From an uncultured Opitutales bacterium (GTDB taxonomy: Bacteria > Verrucomicrobiota > Verrucomicrobiia > Opitutales > UBA953): 64,000 nt of DNA. The notes beneath the pieces were generated by a model. It saw nothing but the letters and a program-made list of their open reading frames with translations, was not told the origin of the DNA and did not search any database. The DNA lies in contig CAKUQY010000001.1 in the NCBI GenBank assembly GCA_934675585.1, forward strand, positions 1 through 64,000, written 5' to 3'. The translations under genes and the position numbers were made by a program. This document shows positions 56,796 through 64,000 of this stretch, piece after piece (the stretch's first letter is position 1; each line of letters opens with the position of its first letter).

Positions 56796-58148
56796 TTATT
56801 CGCCGACAAGCAACGCGACCTGCGCGAGCGCTTCGAGATAATCGTAATACGCCGTGACGTAAGCCGCAGACGCTTTCGTGTGCGAAACTTGCGCGTCTGT
56901 GCGGTCAAGCGATGACGCTTTGCCGACGTTAAACTGTTCGGTAACAATCTCTAAATTCTGCGCCGCCGCAACTTGAGAAAGTTTTGCGACTTCCATTTGC
57001 TTGCGGGAACGCACCAGCGTGAGCGACGCGGTTGTCAGTTCCGCAAACAGATTTTGCTCGTAGGCGGCGACTTTGCTTCGCGCCGTCCGCAATTGCGCCA
57101 CCGCGTTTTCGATTGCGCGTTCATCGCGTCCGCCGTTGAAAACATTTTGCACGAGCGTTCCCGCGCCGATAATGTTCCAAACTTTCGGCAAATCAAAATC
57201 GTTGCCCGTCAGTGCGGCGCTCACATTAATTCCCAAATCTGGATACAAATCTGCGATTGTTTTGTCAAGATAAGCCGACGCGGCGCGTTCTTCCGCAAAC
57301 AGCGCGGCGAGCCCGGGTTCGCGTTCCCGCGCGAGCGCGACCAATTCGGGAACGTCCTCTTTGTAAAGTTTTAATTCGCCCTCGCCCAAATCATAATCGG
57401 GCGATTCCGCAAAACCGAGTTCGAGATTGAGATTTGCGCGCGCGATTTTGATATTATTCGCCGTTGAAATGCTTTCTAAAACCGCGTTGTTGTAATCGAC
57501 TTCGGCTTTTGTGCAGTCGTATTTCGTTCCCTTGCCGACTTCGTGGCGCGCGTTCATTTGCACGAGATGTTCCTTGTATTGCCCGACCGCCTGTTCCGCA
57601 ACGGCGTTCAACTCGACCGCCCGCCGCAATTCAAAATAAGTTTTCCGCACGTTAAAACGCACTTCGTTTTCAATTTGAATCAACTGTTTTTCCGCCGCGA
57701 TCAACTGTTCTGCCGCGCGCGCGTATTTCGCATCGGTTTTTCCAAAATCGTAAAAAAGCAAATTCATTTCGAGCGCGAGTTCGTTCGTTCCTGTCGAATG
57801 TCCGCTCTGATTATGCTTTGTCTGATTGTTCGTTTTTCGCGTGTAAGCCGCCGACGCGTCAACCGTCGGCAAATAGTCTGCATAAACGTCTTTCAGTGCC
57901 AATTGCGCCGCGATTACCGCTTGCTTGGCTTGAAAAATTTTAGGGTTGGCGTCGAGCGCAATCGCTTCAAGCTCTGCCAATTCAAGCGTTTTTCCAAACG
58001 CCTCAAATTCAAAAAACTGCGCCGTCCGCTCGCCACGCAAACGCTCGGGAACGCTCTGGTTCTGCACTTCCCGCGCATTGCGAACCGTTTCGCACGCCGT
58101 CAGCAAAAGAAGCGAACTAATCGCAATCGAAATCAAAATCTGTTTCAT
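56796..58148 (-). CDS. Outer-membrane efflux lipoprotein (TolC/OprM family)
   Basis: 450 residues from the ATG at 58148. Signal peptide with lipobox LLTAC (Cys about 19). Two repeats of long coiled helices (NVRKTYFELRRAVELNAV; ELTTASLTLVRSRKQMEV) form the periplasmic tunnel. With the RND pump and adaptor upstream it completes a tripartite efflux system. Order on the minus strand: adaptor, pump, outer-membrane channel. Confidence 0.9.
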   Translation of the reverse strand: MKQILISIAISSLLLLTACETVRNAREVQNQSVPERLRGERTAQFFEFEAFGKTLELAELEAIALDANPKIFQAKQAVIAAQLALKDVYADYLPTVDASAAYTRKTNNQTKHNQSGHSTGTNELALEMNLLFYDFGKTDAKYARAAEQLIAAEKQLIQIENEVRFNVRKTYFELRRAVELNAVAEQAVGQYKEHLVQMNARHEVGKGTKYDCTKAEVDYNNAVLESISTANNIKIARANLNLELGFAESPDYDLGEGELKLYKEDVPELVALAREREPGLAALFAEERAASAYLDKTIADLYPDLGINVSAALTGNDFDLPKVWNIIGAGTLVQNVFNGGRDERAIENAVAQLRTARSKVAAYEQNLFAELTTASLTLVRSRKQMEVAKLSQVAAAQNLEIVTEQFNVGKASSLDRTDAQVSHTKASAAYVTAYYDYLEALAQVALLVGE

Positions 58149-58203
58149 AATCAGCAAAAATTAATGAGATTTATTTTTTTAAGTTAACCACAAATTGCAC
58201 GAA

Positions 58204-61200
58204 TTATTTATATTTTCTAAATTCCAGCGGGGTATCGAGCTGTTTTTCGGGAACGTTTGCCTTGCGGACTGTTTCGCGCATTCTCGAAAAAAGCGAATAC
58301 AGAGCGGGAGCGAAAACGATGCCGATGACCGTCGCCAAAAGCATTCCGCTGAACGTCGTGACGCCAATCGCTCTACGCGATCCCGCGCCCGCTCCCGTCG
58401 CGATCACGAGCGGGAACACGCCGAACAAAAACGACCACGCCGTCATCAAAACCGCGCGGAAACGCAAGCTCGCTCCCATCAGCGCCGCGTCGTGAATATT
58501 GTAGCCGAGTTCGTGCGACTGCTTTGAAAATTCGATCATCAAAATCGCATTTTTCGCCGCCAAACCAATCAGCATCACCATGCCGAGCTGTGCGTAAACC
58601 GAAAGCGACAAATCCATAATCCAAAGTCCCGCGAACGCGCCCAAAATGGGAATAATCACCGTGATCATCACGGGCATCGGGATCGTCCAACTTTCATATT
58701 GCGCCACAAGAAAAAGATACGCGAAAAGCATCGCGAGCGCCATAATGACCGCAAGCTGACCCTGATTTTGGCGTTCCTGATAACTCTGCCCTTTCCATTC
58801 AAAGTGGAATCCGTTCGGCAATTTCATCTCGCTGAGTGCCTGCATCATTTCGCCAGAGGAAACTCCCGCGGCGGGCTGCACCGAAATATCCGCAGACGTC
58901 AGTTTATTAAAGCGCTGGATTTCTGTCGGGCCGACCATGTAGCGAATCGTCGCGAACGCGGAAAGCGGAACCATTTCGCCAGAAGCGTTCCCGACGAGAA
59001 TCGTGCGAATATCGTCTTGCGTCACGCGAAATGTTTTATCTACCTGCATTTTCACGTAAAACGCGTCGCCCTCGTAATTGAAATCGTTGATGTAAAACGA
59101 CGCTAACTGGCTTTGCAACACCGAGAAAATCGAGCTCACGGGAACGCCCAGCGTTTCCGCTTTTGTGCGATCGACTTCAAGATAAAGCTGCACCGTGTCC
59201 GCGTTGTAAGAACTCGACGCGCGACGCACGGTCGGCCAAGAATTGATTTCGGCGACAACGTTTTTTACGATTTTTGAAAGCTCAACCGCGTCAACATCGC
59301 CTTCGCCGCAAAGCACCGCCGAAACACCACCGACCGCGCCCAAGCCCATAATTGCTGGCGGCGTGAAGAAAATAATGTTAGCTTCGGGAATGTCCATAAC
59401 TCCTGTTTGCAGTTTTCCTACAATGCTCGAAAGCTGCGTTTCTTCGCTCGTGCGCTCGTCCCAAGGTTTTAAGCGCACAAATCCCATCGCGACGTGTTCG
59501 CCGTTCCCGCTCATCATCGAGTGTCCGGGCATCATCATCACGCCTTCAACGCCTTCGACTTTCATAATGCGTTCCCGCACGCGTTCAAGCGTTGCTTGCG
59601 TGCGCACGGTCGAAGCTCCCGGCGACAATTCGATATTCATCATCACCATGCCCTTGTCTTCTTCGGGCAAAAACGAACTCGGCACGACACTGGCGATTCC
59701 CCAAATTCCAAGCACCGCCAGCACAAGCAAAACGACCGTCAGCCAGGCGCGTTTTACCAGCAAATTAACAAAATACAAATAAACGTCCTTAAACTTTTCG
59801 ATAAACCAGTTAAACGGTTTGAACGGCGCGGGAACGCGTTCCGCTGGCGGACGCAAAATGAGCGCGCAAAGCGCGGGCGAAAGCGTCATCGCCACCACCG
59901 TCGAAAGCACGAGCGCGATACACATCGTTACCGCAAACTGCGTGTAAATTTCACCGACCATGCCGCCGTAAAACGCGAGTGGCACATAGCACGCGATTGT
60001 CACGAGCGTCGTCACAATAATCGCTCCCGTAATCTGTCGCATACTTTTGAGCGCCGCCTGTTTCGCGGAAAGCCCTTCCCGCACCATCAGCGACTGACAG
60101 TTTTCGACAACGACGATCGCGTCATCAACCAGCGAACCGATCACCAAAATCAAGCCAAACATCGAAAGCACATTGATGCTGTAACCCATCAAATACATAA
60201 ACGTGAACGTTCCGACCAGCGACACGGGAATCGCAATCGCGGGAACGAGCGTCGCGCGCCAATCCTGCAAAAAAACATAAGTTACCAAAACCACCAGCAA
60301 CAAAGCCACGATAATCGTAACCACAATCTCGTTCAAAGTTACCAAAATAAAGCGCGTCGGGTCGTTTGCAATGACGTAAGTTACGCCCGCGGGAAAACGC
60401 TCGGACATTTCTTCGATCACCGCTTTCACGCGGTTCATCGTTTCCAGCGCATTCGAATCGTTGTTGCGGTAAATCGCCAAGCCGCAGGATTCCTTGCCGT
60501 CGCAAACGCCGCGACCAGAATAAGTGCGCGAGCCCAACTCAACTCTGGCGATGTCTTTCAAACGCAAAATCGAACCGTCCTCGCTGGAACGAATGATAAT
60601 GTCGCCAAATTCATCCGCCGTTTTCAAACGTCCCTGAACATTGATTTTAAACTGTAAATATTCGTTCCCCTGTTCCGCGCCAAGCGTTCCCGCGGCTGCC
60701 TGAATATTCTGCGAATTGACCGCGCTCGAAATATCGTCAACCGTCACGCCCAACCCCGCCATGCGCAACGGGTCGAGCCAAATTCGCATCGAGTAAACGT
60801 CGCCGCCCATCACGTCTGCCGAAGAAACGCCGTCAACGCGCGAAACCGCGTCCGCAATCGTCGTCGAAACATAATTGTTAAGCTGCATCGACGTCATCAC
60901 CGAGCCGTCCGTAATGAACGAAAAAACGCCAAGCATATCGCTACTGCGCTTGCGGACGTTCACGCCGGTGCGCTGCACTTCGCTCGGCAATTTCGATTCA
61001 GCCGCTTTGATCGCGTTTTGCACGTTCACCATCGCGAAGTCATCGTTAACGCCAGTTTTAAAAGTAATGCTGCAACTGTATCTTCCCTCGTTCGTGCAGG
61101 TCGAAGAAAAATAAAGCATGTCCTCAACGCCGTTGATCTCCGAATCCAGCTGGGTCGCGATCACATCGCGCACCGTTTCCGCAGAACAGCCGGTGTAAGT

Positions 61201-61344
61201 GCAGCTCACATTAACCGAGGGCGGCGAGATTTGCGGATACTCCTCGACGGAAAGTTTAGTAATGCACAGCGCGCCAGCGATAAAAAGCACTAAACTCACA
61301 ACCGCCGCCAGCCGCGGACGCTCAATAAAAATACGCGAAAACAT
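58204..61344 (-). CDS. RND efflux pump inner-membrane transporter (AcrB/MexB family, HAE1)
   Basis: 1,046 residues. Twelve membrane helices in two halves, with large periplasmic loops. VDDAIVVVENCQSLM contains the paired aspartates of the proton relay, and the second-half lysine lies in the LAAKNAILMIEF segment. FIERPRLAAVVSLVLFIAGA is the typical start. Exports hydrophobic compounds or drugs by proton motive force through the TolC-type channel. Confidence 0.95.
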   Translation of the reverse strand: MFSRIFIERPRLAAVVSLVLFIAGALCITKLSVEEYPQISPPSVNVSCTYTGCSAETVRDVIATQLDSEINGVEDMLYFSSTCTNEGRYSCSITFKTGVNDDFAMVNVQNAIKAAESKLPSEVQRTGVNVRKRSSDMLGVFSFITDGSVMTSMQLNNYVSTTIADAVSRVDGVSSADVMGGDVYSMRIWLDPLRMAGLGVTVDDISSAVNSQNIQAAAGTLGAEQGNEYLQFKINVQGRLKTADEFGDIIIRSSEDGSILRLKDIARVELGSRTYSGRGVCDGKESCGLAIYRNNDSNALETMNRVKAVIEEMSERFPAGVTYVIANDPTRFILVTLNEIVVTIIVALLLVVLVTYVFLQDWRATLVPAIAIPVSLVGTFTFMYLMGYSINVLSMFGLILVIGSLVDDAIVVVENCQSLMVREGLSAKQAALKSMRQITGAIIVTTLVTIACYVPLAFYGGMVGEIYTQFAVTMCIALVLSTVVAMTLSPALCALILRPPAERVPAPFKPFNWFIEKFKDVYLYFVNLLVKRAWLTVVLLVLAVLGIWGIASVVPSSFLPEEDKGMVMMNIELSPGASTVRTQATLERVRERIMKVEGVEGVMMMPGHSMMSGNGEHVAMGFVRLKPWDERTSEETQLSSIVGKLQTGVMDIPEANIIFFTPPAIMGLGAVGGVSAVLCGEGDVDAVELSKIVKNVVAEINSWPTVRRASSSYNADTVQLYLEVDRTKAETLGVPVSSIFSVLQSQLASFYINDFNYEGDAFYVKMQVDKTFRVTQDDIRTILVGNASGEMVPLSAFATIRYMVGPTEIQRFNKLTSADISVQPAAGVSSGEMMQALSEMKLPNGFHFEWKGQSYQERQNQGQLAVIMALAMLFAYLFLVAQYESWTIPMPVMITVIIPILGAFAGLWIMDLSLSVYAQLGMVMLIGLAAKNAILMIEFSKQSHELGYNIHDAALMGASLRFRAVLMTAWSFLFGVFPLVIATGAGAGSRRAIGVTTFSGMLLATVIGIVFAPALYSLFSRMRETVRKANVPEKQLDTPLEFRKYK

Positions 61345-61351
61345 GATTTTT

Positions 61352-61378
61352 AACTGAAAACTGAAAGCTGAAAACTAT
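61352..61378. repeat. Left arm, heptad repeat flanking a four-helix-bundle gene
   Basis: AACTGAA, AACTGAA, AGCTGAA, AACTATA: 7-bp units. It starts 8 bp upstream of the RND pump start codon. Inverse of 61796-61822. Confidence 0.75.
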
Positions 61379-61382
61379 AAAA

Positions 61383-61741
61383 TTAGTTTTCTTGACTAAT
61401 ATTTTTCTTTTTCGTTTTTACACTTGATGAAAGCAATCGAGCAAGTTCTGAACAATCAACTTTTATGGATGAATATTGTTTTTCTGTTAAATACCCTGTT
61501 TCATAAAACAAATCTAACCAATAAGCCGTTTCGTTTGCCTCTTTTAGCGCAATGTTAAATTTACTTAAAAAATCTTTTGCACTTTGCGCATGATAAGCTT
61601 CTGCAACATTTGACCAATACTCGTGCCGCTCCGCAATAATTGTTCTGCAAGTTTGTAAAACTTCTTTTTTTCACAAAGATACTCGTATAATCGAATGATA
61701 CGAATAGCAAATGCCCAAGATTTTTCTTCAATTAATTTCAT
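61383..61741 (-). pseudogene. Four-helix-bundle (S23/IVP-like) gene with a frameshift
   Basis: The first frame reads KSWAFAIRIIRLYEYL, then LAEQLLRSGTSIG. The family continues NVAEAYHAQSAKDFLSKFNI, which is present one frame off, followed by ANETAYWLDLFYETGYLTE. Thus a base is missing near 61605-61612 in a short A run. Intact length would be about 120 residues, the normal size for S23/23S-rRNA intervening-sequence-type proteins. It sits between pump and adaptor genes, bracketed by 7-bp-period inverted repeats, as if the whole 470 bp was inserted. Confidence 0.75.
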
Positions 61742-61795
61742 ATAAAATTTCAACTTTCACCACGTTAATTTTTTACCTTTTAGTTCCTACCAAAA

Positions 61796-61822
61796 ATAGT
61801 TTTCAGTTTTCAGTTATCAGTT
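61796..61822. repeat. Right arm, heptad repeat flanking a four-helix-bundle gene
   Basis: Inverse of the left arm (AACTGAT, AACTGAA, AACTGAA, AACTATT read on the minus strand). It overlaps the end of the adaptor gene and supplies its last codons and stop (ACT GAT AAC TGA). Confidence 0.75.
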
Positions 61823-62892
61823 ACGACCACGTTTACTTTTTTCCCGGGAACGATTTTATGCGTGCCGTCCGTAACAATCCGTTCGCCCGCTTTCAAGCCT
61901 TCCGCAATGAAATAAAGATTTTTCGTTTCGCTCGCCAATTTGATGTTGCGCCGCGCGGGAACGTTGTTTTCATCGAGCACGTAAACATACGGACCCTCGC
62001 TGTCGTAAAGCATCGCCGACGGAATCACCGCGGGAGCGTTCCCGCAATCTTTCAAAACGATCACGGCAACCGTCGAGCCGGGAATCAGCGCGAAATCTTC
62101 GTTTTTAAACGAAACGTAAACCTGCACCGTGTCCGTCGAAGCGTTCGCGGTGTTGTCGATAAAATCGATCGTTCCCGCGAGCGGATATTCCTTGTCGTTC
62201 GCCAAAATCAACGAAATTTTCGCCTGTTTGCGGAACGTTTCCTCGTCGCCAAACAAATCTAAAAAATCGCGATTCGACAACGCAAAGCGCGCGCGAACGG
62301 GATCAAGCTGCACCACCGTCGTCAAAGTTCCGGTTGACGGCGTAACATACGTTCCCACGGGCGCTTTGTTCACGCCGACGCGACCGTCTGACCGAGCGTA
62401 AATGCGCGTGTTTTTCAAATCGTCTTTCGCAACGATCAAATCCGCTTTGGCAGCGGCAAACAACGCTTGGTTTGCTTCGTATTCAGCCAGCGCGGCGTCG
62501 AGTTCGTCCTGCGTCGAAACTTCCTTTTCAAAAAGCTGTTTCGTCCGCTCGTAATTTGCCCGCGAATAACTTGCCTGCGCCTTGTATTGAGCGACTTTCG
62601 CCTCCGCCGATTTTTCCGCCGCAACGTAACGAATATCGTCCAAACGGTAAAGTAGCTGACCTTTTTTCACGTAATCACCTTCCTTAAACGCCACTTCCAG
62701 CAAATCGCCACTCACGCGCGCGGTTACTGGCACTTCCGCCAACGAAACCACGCGTCCGGGATAACGCCGCGCGACGTTCTGCTTTGTCTCGACGACCGTT
62801 CCCGCCGCCACAGTTGCCAGCGCTTCCTGCGCGCTTGCGTGCGCGCAGACCAGAAACGCTCCGAGTAAAAACGAAACAATTTTCAATTTCAT
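61810..62892 (-). CDS. RND efflux periplasmic adaptor (AcrA/MexA family)
   Basis: 360 residues. Signal peptide about 1-21. VTARVSGDLLEVAFKEGDYV is the first lipoyl half, a coiled hairpin covers about 85-150 (QYKAQASYSRANYERTKQLF), NTRIYARSDGRVG is the second lipoyl half, and a beta-barrel with membrane-proximal domain follows. First gene of the efflux operon. Its C terminus was probably altered by the inserted element, since the last residues come from the heptad repeat. Confidence 0.92.
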   Translation of the reverse strand: MKLKIVSFLLGAFLVCAHASAQEALATVAAGTVVETKQNVARRYPGRVVSLAEVPVTARVSGDLLEVAFKEGDYVKKGQLLYRLDDIRYVAAEKSAEAKVAQYKAQASYSRANYERTKQLFEKEVSTQDELDAALAEYEANQALFAAAKADLIVAKDDLKNTRIYARSDGRVGVNKAPVGTYVTPSTGTLTTVVQLDPVRARFALSNRDFLDLFGDEETFRKQAKISLILANDKEYPLAGTIDFIDNTANASTDTVQVYVSFKNEDFALIPGSTVAVIVLKDCGNAPAVIPSAMLYDSEGPYVYVLDENNVPARRNIKLASETKNLYFIAEGLKAGERIVTDGTHKIVPGKKVNVVVTDN

Positions 62893-62945
62893 AAAAATAA
62901 TAGGTTTTTAAAAGTTAAACGCTTTTCAGTTCAAAAAGTTTCAAA

Positions 62946-64000
62946 TTATTTTCGCTTGTCAAAATAGCTCAATGCTTCATCAAGACCGCCCTCGCAGTCG
63001 CGGGAACGCCAAGCCGCCGCAAATATTTTTTTCAATTCTTCATCAATTTTTGTTTTTACGGGAACGCCGCGTTTTTTGGAAATTATCCGCACAACAGCTT
63101 GAAAATCAAAACAAATCGCCGCCAAAATATCGAGCAATAATTTTTTGACATTTTCAGAATTATCATCGTTGCATTCTTCAAATTTAATTTTAAAAAATTG
63201 AGAGCTCAACGCATCGATGCGCGCAAAAACTTTTTCGCATTCTTCCGCGGGAACGTCTTTTATCAAATCGTCTAACGCCGTTTCGGGCGCAAAAAATGCG
63301 CAATGCAGCAAGCTGCGATTTGGAATTTGCTTGCTGAACATACCGTCAATTTCGCCGAGCGCCAGCAACAAATCGACAATTTTTTCAATGGTTTTACGCT
63401 GCGCGGGAACGTCCAAATAAGTTTGCAAACCAATTTTAATATCCGCATTTTGCCCGATCGGCTCATTGACATTCCACGCTGCCGCTCCCGCAAAAACAAT
63501 CGACGGCAAGGCGATTCCAAAACTATTAAAATAACCCTTGTCGCCCCAAGTTGTCAGGAGCGTTCCCGCGGCTTGAAATTTTTTGGCGGCTTTGCAAGCG
63601 CGGCGAATATTGATTTCTGCCGCCGTTTCACGTCCAGAAAACGACAGCCAATTTGACGTTCCCGGCGCGAGCAAAAAATAATGTTTTCTGTCATCGGGAA
63701 GCGCCGCAACCACGCGCGCGCATTGTTCTTCAAACGGATGATTCGGCTCGTAGCCCCAAATCACGGGAACGGTCCTTTCGAGCATTTCGCGCGGGAGCGG
63801 TTCGTCGTTATTTTCTAACAAAACATCACCCCAAAACAAAACCGATTTTTCGTGCGCTTCAGCTTTTTTGATCAAGCGCATCATGTGTTCGACATAAACC
63901 GCGCGCTTGCCCTTTTTTTCGCAAAGATTTTTTGATTTTCCCAAGCCAAGTTCCCACGGCTCGTCCCCGCCAATATTAAACCACGACGAATGAAATTGTG
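62946..64000 (-). CDS. GH20 hexosaminidase, partial (5' end beyond the window)
   Basis: About 351 residues are visible. The in-frame start at 63944 (TTG) is not the real one; the frame continues to the edge and reads SWFNIGGDEPWELG, the GH20 catalytic D-E pair. Downstream parts include VLFWGDVLLEN, VIWGYEPNHPFEEQ, a region with PGTSNWLSFSGR, and an alpha-helical C terminus. This matches a GH20 subgroup with an extended C-terminal helical region. The signal peptide, if any, is outside the window. Confidence 0.75.
   Translation of the reverse strand, partial: QFHSSWFNIGGDEPWELGLGKSKNLCEKKGKRAVYVEHMMRLIKKAEAHEKSVLFWGDVLLENNDEPLPREMLERTVPVIWGYEPNHPFEEQCARVVAALPDDRKHYFLLAPGTSNWLSFSGRETAAEINIRRACKAAKKFQAAGTLLTTWGDKGYFNSFGIALPSIVFAGAAAWNVNEPIGQNADIKIGLQTYLDVPAQRKTIEKIVDLLLALGEIDGMFSKQIPNRSLLHCAFFAPETALDDLIKDVPAEECEKVFARIDALSSQFFKIKFEECNDDNSENVKKLLLDILAAICFDFQAVVRIISKKRGVPVKTKIDEELKKIFAAAWRSRDCEGGLDEALSYFDKRK

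Noticed and set aside
59494..60657. Open frame of 387 codons on the plus strand
   Set aside because: Antisense to the RND pump, His/Arg/Asn-rich shadow.

Overview
The window looks like chromosome of a Verrucomicrobiota bacterium, most likely an Opitutales/Puniceicoccales relative from a gut or other glycan-rich, oxygen-poor habitat. The evidence is three surface proteins with a VPEP sorting motif, membrane helix and arginine-rich tail; a mixed carbohydrate, GH20 and beta-galactosidase repertoire; a Na+/solute symporter of the SGLT type; cytochrome bd as the only terminal oxidase seen; and start codons that mostly follow A-rich sequence without a Shine-Dalgarno motif. The assignment is inferred from gene content, not from rRNA. 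The dominant feature is a short non-palindromic motif, GCGGGAACG or its complement CGTTCCCGC, present in very high numbers in genes (all frames, both orientations) and between genes. Nine copies fall in the 1,017-bp dihydroorotase gene alone. Inverted pairs often form terminator hairpins, as uptake sequences do in Neisseria and Haemophilus.

Layout. 0.7-6.2 kb: a PEP-CTERM protein, a secreted beta-galactosidase split into two separately exported chains, and a GH27 remnant. 6.2-13.3 kb: MntP-like exporter, dihydroorotase, a second PEP-CTERM gene, PurM, sodium:solute symporter. 13.4-19.4 kb: type IV pilus motor genes (two PilB/GspE ATPases, PilT, PilC). 20-35 kb: mostly housekeeping genes (ApbE, DAHP synthase, tRNA-Phe, SIMPL protein, ALDH, adenylate kinase-like, GMP synthase lacking its glutaminase, M18 peptidase, malate dehydrogenase, AspRS, K+/H+ antiporter, BASS-type transporter), broken by an inverted-repeat element around a decayed restriction helicase. 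35.5-38.5 kb: a third PEP-CTERM gene and a GH20 hexosaminidase. 38.5-44.9 kb: an operon of porin, MetN, MetI, lactate/malate-type dehydrogenase, MetQ and aminotransferase behind a leader with a Met-Met-Met peptide and a terminator. 44.9-50.5 kb: an A+T-rich, motif-poor surface-decoration island (two LicD proteins, two cytidylyltransferases, a sugar epimerase). 50.8-53.2 kb: cytochrome bd. 53.8-55.9 kb: a PEP-CTERM relative without its sorting tail, then a repeat-rich gene-free stretch. 55.9-64 kb: a DUF5131 protein, an RND efflux system interrupted by a four-helix-bundle gene between 7-bp-periodic repeats, and a GH20 enzyme cut by the window edge.

How it fits together: secreted GH2, GH20 and porin functions with the symporter suggest a forager of host or plant glycans. 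The methionine operon couples uptake to transamination and 2-hydroxyacid formation. Surface identity (PEP-CTERM proteins, LicD-decorated glycan) sits behind promoters whose -35/-10 spacer is a poly-T tract, so switching by tract length is plausible. The best leads for undescribed biology are the iterated motif (candidate DNA-uptake or genome-marking signal), the methionine leader, the PEP-CTERM cassettes with shared ends and different cores, and the heptad-repeat elements.
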